The position numbers and the translations under genes are program-made. Shown here piece after piece: positions 27,634-37,084 of a DNA stretch of 64,000 bases (position 1 is the first letter of the stretch; each line of letters opens with the position of its first letter). The stretch comes from Candidatus Bathyarchaeota archaeon A05DMB-2. Lineage in GTDB: Archaea > Thermoproteota > Bathyarchaeia > Bathyarchaeales > Bathycorpusculaceae. Where the stretch lies: assembly GCA_018475625.1 (NCBI GenBank), contig JAAKEZ010000003.1, forward strand, positions 124,001-188,000, read 5' to 3'. The notes under the pieces are model-generated. The model was not told the DNA's origin and did not search any database. It worked only from the letters and a program-made list of their open reading frames with translations.

Positions 27634-28317
27634 CTAACGAGCCTGAACATACATCAACGTCTCCTTTATCGTGTTAGATATCTCGGAAATGCCAGCAACG
27701 CTGCTGTCAAAGTGCACTGTTCTAACACCGCCGTTCCTAACAGCCTCAGGCAACTTCCACGAAAATTTATGATGCACGTCAACATAACCCCTCGGCTGCA
27801 CAACCGAACCCCTCTGAACATACCGCACCTTCAAAGTCTCATAAGGAGCATCCAAATGCACAATAACAGTGTTCTTAGGCACAAGATAAAGCAACACCTT
27901 AACCATACTATTAAAAAAACGCGCATTAACCTTCAAATCCCTAGAAAACCAGTAAAGATCAGAAATGCTGTCTAAAACATACCGCTCAGCAATCACCGTA
28001 TAACCCAGCAACAAAGGCAAATAAACCCTAAAAAAAGACAAAAAAACAATCGAAACAAACTGAAGACCAAACCAAAAATACTTAATCTTCTCCATAACCT
28101 CCGCCGAGGGATTAATCAAACGCGCACCATCAGGATAAACATAAAAACTACAACGCCCAAGCCCAATGATAAACCTCTCCAAAACCAACACAGGCAAATG
28201 ATTACACTGAACATAAGCCATCTTAACCCTTACCTTCCGAGCCTCCAACCACCTAACCAAAAGACCAATCTGCGTGGTTTTCCCCACACCGTTAGGACCA
28301 AGAAAATACACAAACAC
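27634..28317 (-). CDS. Thymidylate kinase-like P-loop protein (2 of 3)
   Basis: This 227-residue protein has the Walker A motif FLGPNGVGKTTQ (about 5-16), an ERYVLDSISDLYW segment with the DR-like motif near 108, and LKVRYVQRG as the lid region. It has the same architecture as 8790-9410 and 29475-30152. Codon usage here is rich in A/C compared with its neighbours. A glycan-intermediate kinase is more likely than dTMP kinase given three copies. It is separated by 26 bases from the upstream GT4. Confidence 0.75.
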   Translation of the reverse strand: MFVYFLGPNGVGKTTQIGLLVRWLEARKVRVKMAYVQCNHLPVLVLERFIIGLGRCSFYVYPDGARLINPSAEVMEKIKYFWFGLQFVSIVFLSFFRVYLPLLLGYTVIAERYVLDSISDLYWFSRDLKVNARFFNSMVKVLLYLVPKNTVIVHLDAPYETLKVRYVQRGSVVQPRGYVDVHHKFSWKLPEAVRNGGVRTVHFDSSVAGISEISNTIKETLMYVQAR

Positions 28318-28343
28318 CTAAAACCCACATACCTTCAGTACAG

Positions 28344-29468
28344 TTATAGAAGCCCTTTGTAAATCTCAACCCACTCATCAATAATCTTGGACACAGCATG
28401 ATTCTTCTCCACATAAGCAAAACCAGCCTCCGCTTTCTCCCGCCACAAATCACCATCCAACAACGTCCTAAGTCCATTCTCAAAGCAATCTAACCCATCA
28501 CAATTAGTATGATAGCCAAAACGACTCACATACCCATCAGGATCCACACAGCTCAATAAAGCGGTCCTATGCGCAAGCGCCTCCAAAAACGCAATAGGCA
28601 ACCCCTCATGAACACTCGTGTTCACAAGCACCCAAGACCTCGCCAACAAATCTCTCTTCTCCTCTTCTGAAACCAACCCAGGCATCTGCAAATTCCGCAC
28701 CCCTCGATACTTCCTTCTCAACCGAGCATCCTCCAGCCTATTATGAGACTTTCCCATAGCCACAAAATTCACCCCAGGAAACCTCTGCGCAAGCTGTAAA
28801 AACTTCTCAACACGCTTCTGCGGATCCCAACGCCCCAAAAAGCAAACCGTAGGCTCAGAAGCTTTCTTCTTCATCGTTTTGGGTATATCAACAGGATTCA
28901 ACAGGGGCAAAACCTTCTTTCTAGGCCTATACAAACGATTTATCATAGGAAGAAAGCACAGGGCTTGCGTAAACAACCTATCCGCCCCATGGCACGCCTT
29001 TCTCAAAATGGGAAGAGTCGAATAGAACCTAGCTTTCATCTCAGCATTCCAACTGTATTCCTTGTCTACCAAAGACATTTCCTGATACGCTTTCTCGTCA
29101 TATGGATCTTGAAACCAAACGATGTGCTTGCGATCCGGCATAGCTTTTTCAGCTATATAAGTACTCAACTGGAGCTCTATGCTTTGATAGATGTCAGCAT
29201 CCACAGTCTTGTACAAAAGCAGCGATTGCAGGTAGGAAGTGAAATGTAAAGGCAAATAAGTCAATGAATTAGATGGTTTATAAGGAAAGCTAAGAACAGT
29301 TATCCCTCGAATGTTCTGCCTTTTCTCCTGTCTTGGAGCTTGCCAAGAAACCACAAAAACTTCAAGTCCTTTATCCGTCAAACATTCAGCCATCATTCGT
29401 GTGAGTTTTCCGAATCCACCATACCGTCCCAAACCAAAAACTTCATTGCTTATTAAGCAAATACGCAA
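28344..29468 (-). CDS. Glycosyltransferase family 4
   Basis: The 374-residue GT-B enzyme begins MRICLISNEVFGLGRYGGFGKLT, a glycine-rich acceptor loop. TVCFLGRWDPQKRVEKFLQL opens the donor domain and VHEGLPIAFLEALAHRTALL (about 290-309) holds the EX7E motif. It lies between two thymidylate-kinase-like genes, seven bases from the upstream one. Sugar specificity is not apparent. Confidence 0.92.
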   Translation of the reverse strand: MRICLISNEVFGLGRYGGFGKLTRMMAECLTDKGLEVFVVSWQAPRQEKRQNIRGITVLSFPYKPSNSLTYLPLHFTSYLQSLLLYKTVDADIYQSIELQLSTYIAEKAMPDRKHIVWFQDPYDEKAYQEMSLVDKEYSWNAEMKARFYSTLPILRKACHGADRLFTQALCFLPMINRLYRPRKKVLPLLNPVDIPKTMKKKASEPTVCFLGRWDPQKRVEKFLQLAQRFPGVNFVAMGKSHNRLEDARLRRKYRGVRNLQMPGLVSEEEKRDLLARSWVLVNTSVHEGLPIAFLEALAHRTALLSCVDPDGYVSRFGYHTNCDGLDCFENGLRTLLDGDLWREKAEAGFAYVEKNHAVSKIIDEWVEIYKGLL

Positions 29469-29474
29469 TATTTA

Positions 29475-30152
29475 TCACCCACCTGAAGTCAAATAATCCA
29501 TTATAAGTTCATGGGTCCTTTCAATATCTGTTTCTGAGGTGTTCACAACCAAGCAGCAATACTGTTTAGCAAACCATTCACACACAACATTCTGTGAACT
29601 CAGATATTTTTTGGACTCAATTTTTTCTCCTCGACGCTCCAACAAATCTTCATAATCAACTTTAAGAAAAATGCCATAAACACTTGCTGGAATCAAGCGC
29701 AACAGGAACCTAGCGGCTATGGACTTAAAAAATGTTTTACCATATATTAGAGTTAAATCGGCAATTGTTATAGGGATATACTTTTCAACAATTATCCAAT
29801 TTCCTAACAATCTAGGTATGCGGATTTTGATTAAATCCACAATCACTAAACTGATAATTTCCAAAAAAAGCAATATAGATTTACTCACCCTTCCAGTGCT
29901 TTTGAAAAAACCTAGATTCGCGACAGGTCGCAACTGGGGATTTACTCTGGTCCAATGATCCTTAGGATACCCGAGCTTAGCTAAGATAACCCCTAAAAAC
30001 CACACAAACAAATTATGAGAAGCAATCCACGTTATTCGCGCTTTAATGTTTTGATCATTGAGAGCTTTAGATAAAAGTTCCATCTGAGTTGATTTGCCAG
30101 CACCATTCTGACCAAAGAAAAAAACTACGCGAGGTTTATCTATCTTGTTCAA
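29475..30152 (-). CDS. Thymidylate kinase-like P-loop protein (3 of 3)
   Basis: The 225-residue product has FFFGQNGAGKSTQM as Walker A (about 11-24), VEKYIPITIAD in place of the DR(Y/F) segment, and LERRGEKIESKKY as a lid. The usual Asp-Arg pair is changed to Glu-Lys, so the substrate may differ from dTMP. The ATG follows a 36-base gap after the GT4 at 30189. It belongs to the same minus-strand unit as its neighbours. Confidence 0.72.
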   Translation of the reverse strand: MNKIDKPRVVFFFGQNGAGKSTQMELLSKALNDQNIKARITWIASHNLFVWFLGVILAKLGYPKDHWTRVNPQLRPVANLGFFKSTGRVSKSILLFLEIISLVIVDLIKIRIPRLLGNWIIVEKYIPITIADLTLIYGKTFFKSIAARFLLRLIPASVYGIFLKVDYEDLLERRGEKIESKKYLSSQNVVCEWFAKQYCCLVVNTSETDIERTHELIMDYLTSGG

Positions 30153-30188
30153 GCAATCACCGAAATCAATAGCCGATTTGAGAACACT

Positions 30189-31409
30189 TTAATTCACAAG
30201 AAGACTTCGGTAGAAGCACTCTATATCTGCCACAACTTTTTCGGCTGCAAAATATTTTGAGAACCGCATTTTCCCTTTTCTTCCCATCTCTTCGCACAAC
30301 TTTAAGTCAGTAGTAAATAACTTAAGGTATTCACAGAATTCTGACGTATTTTCAGGATCCATCAGAAAACCTGTTTTACCATTTTCAACAATCTCAGGTA
30401 TTCCGCCTGCAAGGCTCCCAAGCACAGGCTTGCCAAAACTCATAGCCTCAAACAAAGTTGTAGGACAAGGTTCTGGCCATATCGAAGGCGCCACCACAAA
30501 CCTGCATCTTTTAAGCGCATTTAGCACTAATGGTCTTGGAGCATTTTCTCTTACAATTATTCTTTGCCCATCATTAAATTTCCCATAGTCATATGCATAA
30601 TGCTTTCCTCCGATTATAACCAAAGGCAAATCAATTCCTGAAGATTTGAAAGCAGTTAAAAGAAGATCAAGTCCTTTATGAGGCGACAACTGACCTATAT
30701 ATAAAATGAAATCAGACGGCAAATCTCCGCAACTCAAATCTACATCAGCCTCTGGCTCGTAAAAGTTCGGGATGACAGTTATCTTGTTTTTTGGCAGTCT
30801 TGTATGTTCGTTATGAATGGTTTTTACAAAATTACTTACCGCAATAAATTTATCAACAGCTGAAAGATGCTTTTTTCCGATTTTGATGAGATTAGTCATA
30901 AAAGCTGATTTCAAAAGACCGTAAATCTTCGCGGAACAGTGATAGCAAGCCATAGTTAGAGGCTGCTTGCAAAGACCTTTGCTTTCGAAGAACATATCTT
31001 GTTTGGGGCACAAAAAACCATAATGATGAAGCGTGGAAATAACGGGCATATCGAACTTTGACCTCAAAGGTAAATAAGAATACGTTATCCAACCGTGGCA
31101 ATGAATTATATCCGGCTTAAAATTTTTAACGAAATTCTCGACTTTTAGTTGAAGCTGGAAGTCTCGAAGGGGCAGGTGGTATTTTCTTGCGGGATTTGGG
31201 TATACTAATGGCAGCTTTCCAGATAACAAGTCGAACCTGTAAACGCTGACGCCATCATATTTATCAATAGATCCCATGCCCTTTTGTCTAACAGTGCCTA
31301 TAGCTACTTGATGCCCTCTTTCGCAAAGCTTTTTGCTTAACGAAAAAACATGCTGTTCTACGCCACCCAAAGTGGGTTTACAAAAATCCGTAAGCATCAA
31401 AATTCTCAA
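30189..31409 (-). CDS. Glycosyltransferase family 4
   Basis: This 406-residue enzyme has TLGGVEQHVFSLSKKL at the acceptor side and FILYIGQLSPHKGLDLLL at the start of the donor domain. The EX7E site is EPCPTTLFEAMSFGKPVLGS (about 325-344). A cysteine-rich insert (CPKQDM, LCKQ and CYHC at about 130-165) is typical of a GT4 subgroup also represented by the gene at 34893-36077. The acceptor is likely a lipid-linked glycan. Confidence 0.92.
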   Translation of the reverse strand: MRILMLTDFCKPTLGGVEQHVFSLSKKLCERGHQVAIGTVRQKGMGSIDKYDGVSVYRFDLLSGKLPLVYPNPARKYHLPLRDFQLQLKVENFVKNFKPDIIHCHGWITYSYLPLRSKFDMPVISTLHHYGFLCPKQDMFFESKGLCKQPLTMACYHCSAKIYGLLKSAFMTNLIKIGKKHLSAVDKFIAVSNFVKTIHNEHTRLPKNKITVIPNFYEPEADVDLSCGDLPSDFILYIGQLSPHKGLDLLLTAFKSSGIDLPLVIIGGKHYAYDYGKFNDGQRIIVRENAPRPLVLNALKRCRFVVAPSIWPEPCPTTLFEAMSFGKPVLGSLAGGIPEIVENGKTGFLMDPENTSEFCEYLKLFTTDLKLCEEMGRKGKMRFSKYFAAEKVVADIECFYRSLLVN

Positions 31410-31467
31410 TGTAGCTTCCTGCTTTAGAGGTTAAAATAGGTATACAGATCCGTCAGCTATTTTTTAA

Positions 31468-31683
31468 TTAAAAAGCTCTCCCGTTAGTCATGATCAAATA
31501 CGCCTTTATAAGGAGCAAAGTAATCGCGATCACACCTGTAGCATTAGCTACCAATCTGAATCTCAGTTTGTTAACAACAAAATCTCTTCCTCTATATGCG
31601 AATAGAAGCTGAGCAGGAAGAACTAAGAAAAGTGCCAACAAGGTTACGAGCAGAATTATGTCATCAAACGAAGGGAAAAACAA
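31468..31683 (-). CDS. Small two-helix membrane protein, unknown function
   Basis: The 71-residue product has two hydrophobic helices (about 9-32 and 46-66) joined by a basic loop (YRGRDFVVNKLRFR), which should face the cytoplasm. I do not recognise the family. Its start lies one base after the stop of the preceding gene at 31685, so the pair are surely co-translated and may interact. Confidence 0.6.
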   Translation of the reverse strand: MFFPSFDDIILLVTLLALFLVLPAQLLFAYRGRDFVVNKLRFRLVANATGVIAITLLLIKAYLIMTNGRAF

Positions 31684-31684
31684 A

Positions 31685-32581
31685 TCAACCCTCCAATATC
31701 TTGCACCGTAAACTCACACTTCTTTCTTTGGAATTATAGATGTTACTAACTAATGTTACCGGTTTGCCTGTTGTTATTGTTAAAGCGCAGATAAGGGCAC
31801 TGCAAGCAGGACACCCAATTGTGCTGCATATTTTAGACTCACAAGATGTTCTAACGCATAAATTGTAATATCTAACTTTCTTCATTCTGACTATAACAAT
31901 ATGACTTTCATATTCATAAGTAAGATCGCAATTTTTTGTCAGTTCCAATCTATCTACTAAGACTTTAGGCAAGTGCTCCATTAAATAATTCAGAGAAATA
32001 TGATCAAAATCCTTCCCAAGTTCATCCCCGAAAAGACGCGTAAGCGAAGCCCCTGGAGGAGTGATGAAAAGTCCGTCGTTATTACCAGTGAAAACCGTGG
32101 GCGCATCTATTGCTTTTATGGGAGCCTTCACCACGGAAGGAGGCACCTCCTTTTTAGATATGAAAATTCTGATGTTAAGATCATTAAAAAATTTTGGTGG
32201 CAGATAAACAGCTTGTCCAACATATTCGAAGCCGGCTATTAACTGTTTGAGCGCTTCTATAGAAGAGAGAATGCTTGCATCGAGTAAATCCTGTCGGATG
32301 TAGCGGTTTGGCCTTACATACAGTAGCAGACTCCCCCAAAAAACCAGTGCTAACCCAATAAACATAAGGGGTAAAGGAGGCAAAACTGATAGTGTCGGCA
32401 TTTTCTCATACCAAATTGACAAAACTGTGGCGACAACCCCAAACGACATAAAAATAAGACCAATAATTGCGGAGGGCTTGCCCTTACGCTTCTGCAATTT
32501 GCGTATTAATTTCTCATTTTGTCTTTCTAATTCTATGATTTTTTCAGTAAACTCTTTGTTTTTTTCATTCTGGTACGTCAT
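31685..32581 (-). CDS. Membrane protein with coiled coil and Cys-rich C-terminal domain, unknown
   Basis: This 298-residue protein has an N-terminal coiled coil (about 5-35), two membrane helices (about 38-58 and 68-90) and a soluble domain. That domain ends in a Cys cluster, CVRTSCESKICSTIGCPACSALIC (about 246-268, seven cysteines). The last 60 residues resemble ligand- or metal-binding domains, but I do not recognise the family. It is paired with the 71-residue protein downstream. A role in sensing or membrane assembly is speculative. Confidence 0.6.
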   Translation of the reverse strand: MTYQNEKNKEFTEKIIELERQNEKLIRKLQKRKGKPSAIIGLIFMSFGVVATVLSIWYEKMPTLSVLPPLPLMFIGLALVFWGSLLLYVRPNRYIRQDLLDASILSSIEALKQLIAGFEYVGQAVYLPPKFFNDLNIRIFISKKEVPPSVVKAPIKAIDAPTVFTGNNDGLFITPPGASLTRLFGDELGKDFDHISLNYLMEHLPKVLVDRLELTKNCDLTYEYESHIVIVRMKKVRYYNLCVRTSCESKICSTIGCPACSALICALTITTGKPVTLVSNIYNSKERSVSLRCKILEG

Positions 32582-32771
32582 AATTATCAGCCTTTAATGA
32601 ATTCTAAATCAATTGAAAGTTATGTATCGAAGCTAATTTCTTATTCTTTGTGCCCATTTCCTAAAATCTTAAGGATTCGGGCACATATGAGACTATTGAC
32701 CTAATTATCCAGAAGAAAAGAATTTAAAGAAGAGGAATTGAGCAGTGAAGCGTTATTCACTAATCGAATAT

Positions 32772-34190
32772 CTATCCCGTCACTGCTTGTGCGTAAATTT
32801 CGGTGTATGATGTTACTGTAAATTTCCTCGTCTGCCCTGCCGATATTGTGACGTTCACATCACTCAAGAGTTGCCCGTAAGGATCGTTTCCAGCCCAAGT
32901 TTTCACCCTCACTTGTATTGGTCCACTCAAAGTAGCCCAATAAGCAGAGTTGGGCAACGTTAGCCAAGTTACTCCCCACCTGTTCTGATCCACCTCGAAC
33001 ACTGGCCAAGAATTATCTACAACGTGATTCAGCAAATTGAAGGGCTTTGGATTGAAAGGTTTAGGTATATCGGAAGACAGTATGCTAGTAGTGTAGGGTG
33101 TTGGCGTTATATGTTCGGGAGCGTCAGGTGCCAGTCCGACAAAAGAACATCCTGGTGCTCCGAAGGTGTCGGGACTCCAATAGTTCCATGAAATTCCAGC
33201 TTCATCGCATAAGCGTATTACCTCTTTAATGTACTCCCAACCCGCATGCGTGTAAGTTTGGTCGTAGTCGTAAGTGCCGAACTCTCCAGCCCAGACGGGA
33301 ACGTTACCCATGTATTCGCTATAGGTTATTAAACCGTTGACGTACTCTGCGGCTTCACGTTGCGCTTGAGCGTAGTCGCCGGGGTTAGCTTGGTCTCCGC
33401 CCCACCAGCGGTGTGTGGCGTACATTATGTTTCCGCCTGAAGGTTTGTTCGCAGGCGAGAAAATCAGTCTGTTGGGTACTCCAGCTTCGGATTCCCGTGT
33501 TTTCCATGCGTTTTCGAAGCTATCGTAAACTATGAGTATGTGGTTGTCTCCATTTGCTCTAAGCATGTTTATGCAATCAATGTAGACATCATATTGTCCT
33601 TTCCCATCAGGGGTACTACCTTCACCGAGAATTTCATTATAAAGCTCGTATCCTGCAATTATTGGATTATTTTTATACCTATTTGATATAGCCAGCCATG
33701 TCTGGAGCCAAACATCTTCATGCAGTGGCAGGGGAGCTTCCCAGCCCTGCACTGAAGGTTGTGCCCACCAGTCCATGCAATCCAATATGGCGTACATTTG
33801 ATATTCCTCGCAAAGAGCTAAAGCCTGATCCATTAAATCTGAATCGTAGAAAATGTGATGCTCATACCAAGGACTTATTCCGAAAGCTAAACGTATGCAG
33901 TTGTAACCTCGAGATTTCGCCTGTATGAAAAAGGCGTTAAGGTCAGATGGCCGGTTGTACCCAGCATAATCAAAGCCAACGCCACGAAGAATAATCCGAT
34001 TTCCATTTCCGTCCACAAGCGAGCTCCCCTCCGCATGCAACCAAGATAATGAACCAGGATCTGGAGCTGTCGCGATAACACCTTGGCAGGGTATGGTTCG
34101 ATTAGTTGTAAGTTGAGCATAAGAAGACAGAATTAAAGCCGACGCGATGGTTATGATTATTACTATTTCAAATGTTCTACGCAATAGCAA
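32772..34190 (-). CDS. Secreted glycoside hydrolase family 5 (cellulase-like)
   Basis: After a signal peptide (about 1-27) comes a GH5 TIM barrel (about 50-370). GVGFDYAGYNRPSDLNAF and IRLAFG are early strands. The acid/base Glu is in GYELYNEI (about 187), a conserved His is in YATHRWWGG, and the nucleophile Glu is in VWAGEFGTY (about 300). A C-terminal beta domain of about 80 residues (TWLTLPNSAYW to YAQAVTG) may bind carbohydrate. No membrane anchor is seen. It probably hydrolyses a beta-1,4-glucan or mannan outside the cell, either for nutrition or to trim the organism's own polymer. Confidence 0.88.
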   Translation of the reverse strand: MLLRRTFEIVIIITIASALILSSYAQLTTNRTIPCQGVIATAPDPGSLSWLHAEGSSLVDGNGNRIILRGVGFDYAGYNRPSDLNAFFIQAKSRGYNCIRLAFGISPWYEHHIFYDSDLMDQALALCEEYQMYAILDCMDWWAQPSVQGWEAPLPLHEDVWLQTWLAISNRYKNNPIIAGYELYNEILGEGSTPDGKGQYDVYIDCINMLRANGDNHILIVYDSFENAWKTRESEAGVPNRLIFSPANKPSGGNIMYATHRWWGGDQANPGDYAQAQREAAEYVNGLITYSEYMGNVPVWAGEFGTYDYDQTYTHAGWEYIKEVIRLCDEAGISWNYWSPDTFGAPGCSFVGLAPDAPEHITPTPYTTSILSSDIPKPFNPKPFNLLNHVVDNSWPVFEVDQNRWGVTWLTLPNSAYWATLSGPIQVRVKTWAGNDPYGQLLSDVNVTISAGQTRKFTVTSYTEIYAQAVTG

Positions 34191-34291
34191 CCCCGTTTAT
34201 TTCATATGGCTACACTTGATAAACTTTGCTGTTTAATTGTACGACAGGAATACAAGAGGAGTGTGGGGCGCCTAATAATTATATTTAAAAT

Positions 34292-34915
34292 TCAATTTTC
34301 AACATTTTGCAGTATTTTTGCCATTTCACTGACAGGTATGAATTCAGTTCTGGGTGATGTCAATTTAGCCAAAGACATAAGAATATTAACTTTCAAAGGT
34401 TTTTCATCATGCAGCACAATTACACTATTATCCATCTCGTGTTTAGAAAAATATCCTTTAAGCAACAACCAATAATAAGTGTACAACGAACAAAACTGGA
34501 CACGATATCTATTGGCCACATTAATTCCCACGTATAAATAACCGCCACCTCGCGAGACATCATAATATTTGTGAACAACGTTTTTCACTTTTTCGTTGTA
34601 CGCAGTATAGGGATATGCAAAAGTGTTAATCTCCTTGTTCAATAGGCCTTTCAGAAAATCTCGCGACTCTACAAGTTCCCGCTCTAGTTCAGCCTCAGGC
34701 AAAAGGGTAAGATTTGGATGAGTGCAAGTATGTGAACCGATTTCATGACCAAGCATACTAATTTCCTTAATCAACTGAGGAACGGAAGCAAGCCAAGGCT
34801 TTTTACAGATATCAGTTGTGACAAAAAAGGTTGCCTCAATTCCTAACCGCTTCAGACTTCTAGCTATGTCGTAGTGAAATAGATAGCCGTCATCAAATGT
34901 TAATGCGAGGTAAAT
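34292..34915 (-). CDS. Polysaccharide deacetylase (NodB-like), probable ATT start
   Basis: Reading from ATT 34915 gives about 207 residues starting with the catalytic TFDDGY motif. HEIGSHTCTHPNL supplies the two metal His, FAYPYTAYN is the third motif and VIVLHDE is the last. The first standard codon, ATG at 34774, would delete the essential Asp-Asp motif. In frame upstream there are only ACA and ATT before the TAA at 34921. AAAGGAG lies about ten bases before the ATT, within the end of the glycosyltransferase gene, which it overlaps by 23 bases. The enzyme probably removes N-acetyl groups from glycan; without a signal peptide it may be cytoplasmic. Confidence 0.8.
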   Translation of the reverse strand: MYLALTFDDGYLFHYDIARSLKRLGIEATFFVTTDICKKPWLASVPQLIKEISMLGHEIGSHTCTHPNLTLLPEAELERELVESRDFLKGLLNKEINTFAYPYTAYNEKVKNVVHKYYDVSRGGGYLYVGINVANRYRVQFCSLYTYYWLLLKGYFSKHEMDNSVIVLHDEKPLKVNILMSLAKLTSPRTEFIPVSEMAKILQNVEN

Positions 34916-36077
34916 TGTTTACCATCTCCTTTAACGGCATTGAATATTTTATTGGGTCAAGAAAATTTTCGGCATATCCCCTTGCGTGTTTACCCATAAT
35001 CGAGGCCTCAGACGGATTGGCTAAAAGGTGCATCAATTTTTCGCAGAAATCTTGAATGCTAAATGGTTTTGCCAGTAATCCTCCACCAGAAGCCTCTATT
35101 TGCTCTTTAGGACCGCCTATATCAAAAGCGATTACAGGTTTCCCCAAAGCAAAGGCCTCCATTGTTGTATATGATGACATTTCGTATCCAATGCTTGGAA
35201 CTATCACGAGAGAACTTTCTCGTGCTTTTTTTATGAGTTCGGACTTACCTAAATAACCATGATAAACTAGGTTGGACGGTTTATTTTGTTGAAGCACATT
35301 AGAGAAGGTTCCGTAACCTATTACATGTAAGGGGGCTGGTGCAATGGCCTTGGCTAAATCAGCAAGCAGATGAGCACCCTTCGCAAACTCCAGCCGACCC
35401 CAAAAGCAGGCACTGCCATCTCCCTGAAAAATAGGGGCATTATCCAAAAAAATTGGATCAATTGGATTTAAAAGATACCTAACTTTTTGTCCAACATTAA
35501 GTGATTTGTCGATTAAGGCTGCAAAGTCTTTTGAAGGAGAAATTATGTATTCCGAGTTGTTCATTAAGTATCTAAGTGCGGTCATATTGTACAACATATG
35601 GGCAATAGCGCTAATTGGTTTTTCGTAATTTTCTCCTTTGGATTTCGAAATAACACATTTGAAGCAACGCGGATTAGGGAAGGGGTTTCCACATGGAACT
35701 AGCTCAGGTAGTCTGCAATACATTTCTATCGGGCACAAAAAAACGTAGGTGTGAGCCGTAAGGATGTACGGCAATCCTATTTGTCTAGCAGCCTTAGCAA
35801 AAGCGAGTGCATGAGAAGCATTAAGGATATTGGCATGAATAAAATCTATTTTGAATTTTTCTTTAAAAATTCTTAAGTATTTTAGCATTAAGGAATCATG
35901 AAACCTGCCTATAACGTTCTGAGTTGTTTTAATTTGATAACATCCAAGATCATTTGAAATAATACTGGATTTAACTACAGTTAGCCCAAGTTTTCGATAA
36001 GTTTCCGCTATTATTCGTGAATAAACACCCAAGCCTCCGGCTAAACCGAACCAATCACTAACAACAGCAACATTCAA
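34893..36077 (-). CDS. Glycosyltransferase family 4
   Basis: I place the start at TTG 36077 (LNVAVVSDWFGLAGGLGVYS) because the GT4 N-terminal strand begins there and GAGG lies nine bases upstream. An upstream ATG at 36164 would overlap the next gene by 43 bases with an unrelated lead. The protein has about 394 residues. Cys residues CPIEMYC, PCGNP and RCFKC form the cluster shared with the gene at 30189. EMSSYTTMEAFALGKPVIAF carries EX7E. It overlaps the deacetylase gene by 23 bases, so the two are probably coupled. Confidence 0.9.
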   Translation of the reverse strand: MNVAVVSDWFGLAGGLGVYSRIIAETYRKLGLTVVKSSIISNDLGCYQIKTTQNVIGRFHDSLMLKYLRIFKEKFKIDFIHANILNASHALAFAKAARQIGLPYILTAHTYVFLCPIEMYCRLPELVPCGNPFPNPRCFKCVISKSKGENYEKPISAIAHMLYNMTALRYLMNNSEYIISPSKDFAALIDKSLNVGQKVRYLLNPIDPIFLDNAPIFQGDGSACFWGRLEFAKGAHLLADLAKAIAPAPLHVIGYGTFSNVLQQNKPSNLVYHGYLGKSELIKKARESSLVIVPSIGYEMSSYTTMEAFALGKPVIAFDIGGPKEQIEASGGGLLAKPFSIQDFCEKLMHLLANPSEASIMGKHARGYAENFLDPIKYSMPLKEMVNNLPRINI

Positions 36078-36121
36078 TGTAAAAAACCTCTTATTCGTCC
36101 TTTTCAACGATGGGTAGTTTT

Positions 36122-37063
36122 TTAAACGGCGGAAAGAGCAGAAAGTATAAACCAGGAATTCCAAACAATCCCGTAAAAAGGTATCAATATGCCGGTAAGA
36201 TCTTGAAAATGCTTAATGACGCCGTACATAATTTTTATATAAAGAAACTGTTGCTTCAATCCATTTTTCACAATTTGAGAACCACTTTTCGGCATAGGCC
36301 AACCTTTTCCCCACCATGAAGCCTGTCTGAATACGTCGCGCCAACAATTTTCAGTATAATGATAAATTTGAGCTTTTACGTTTGTTTCTAATCTGTAACC
36401 ACTTTTTGTCATTCTCTCAAAAATCTCCAAGTCTTCTCCAGCACCTCTAATGCTCAAATTAAATCCTCCCAGGCTAATCAGAACTTTTTTCGGGGTAATA
36501 GAACCGTTCATTGCTAGATGAGGCGTCTTCTTCTTTACTGCCGCTTTCAACGAAGGCAATAGTAAAGAATATCCTTGGAGCTTTGAAATAGTATTATTGT
36601 TAGTAAACAATATTAAAGGAATCACGGCTCCGATATTTGTTTCACCTTCTAGAAATGATACTTGGTTTAGTATAAAGTTAGAAGTTAATGCACTGTCAGC
36701 GTCTACCCAGCAAATATATTCTCCTCGGGAATGATCAACGACCATTTGTCGAGCGTATCCAAGACCTTTACCGTTGTCGTTGAGAATTCTAAAACTAATG
36801 CCACTCTTTTCTAAAAGTTGTTTCGCTATTATTAATGTTCTATCTGTGGAATTACCGTCCACCAACACAATTTCAAGTTTCAATTTATCATAATTGCTTC
36901 TAATTATGCTCTCTAAACAATCGTATATGCTGCTTTCAGAATTTTTGACACAAACGCCAACAGTAACTAAGGGAAAGACTCCGAGAGAAAAACTTTCTTT
37001 GGCATTTAGCTCTCCGTTATGGGCGAGAAAATTTTCAATATTCATGTTAAGAACTGAATTCAT
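36122..37063 (-). CDS. GT2 glycosyltransferase
   Basis: The 313-residue GT-A enzyme has TVGVCVKNSESSIYDCLESI, VDGNSTDRT (about 71) and the metal-binding VDADSALT (about 117). GAGEDLEIFERM (about 213) is the catalytic-loop ED motif. A hydrophobic stretch near the C-terminus (about 280-305) suggests membrane association. It is a close paralogue of the gene at 37085-37999, which suggests a tandem duplication. Confidence 0.9.
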   Translation of the reverse strand: MNSVLNMNIENFLAHNGELNAKESFSLGVFPLVTVGVCVKNSESSIYDCLESIIRSNYDKLKLEIVLVDGNSTDRTLIIAKQLLEKSGISFRILNDNGKGLGYARQMVVDHSRGEYICWVDADSALTSNFILNQVSFLEGETNIGAVIPLILFTNNNTISKLQGYSLLLPSLKAAVKKKTPHLAMNGSITPKKVLISLGGFNLSIRGAGEDLEIFERMTKSGYRLETNVKAQIYHYTENCWRDVFRQASWWGKGWPMPKSGSQIVKNGLKQQFLYIKIMYGVIKHFQDLTGILIPFYGIVWNSWFILSALSAV

Positions 37064-37084
37064 TCGAGATTCCTGCTGGAAATA

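Noticed and set aside
27508-27975. Open frame of 155 codons on the plus strand
   Set aside because: It runs through repeat copy B and then antisense to a well-supported P-loop gene.
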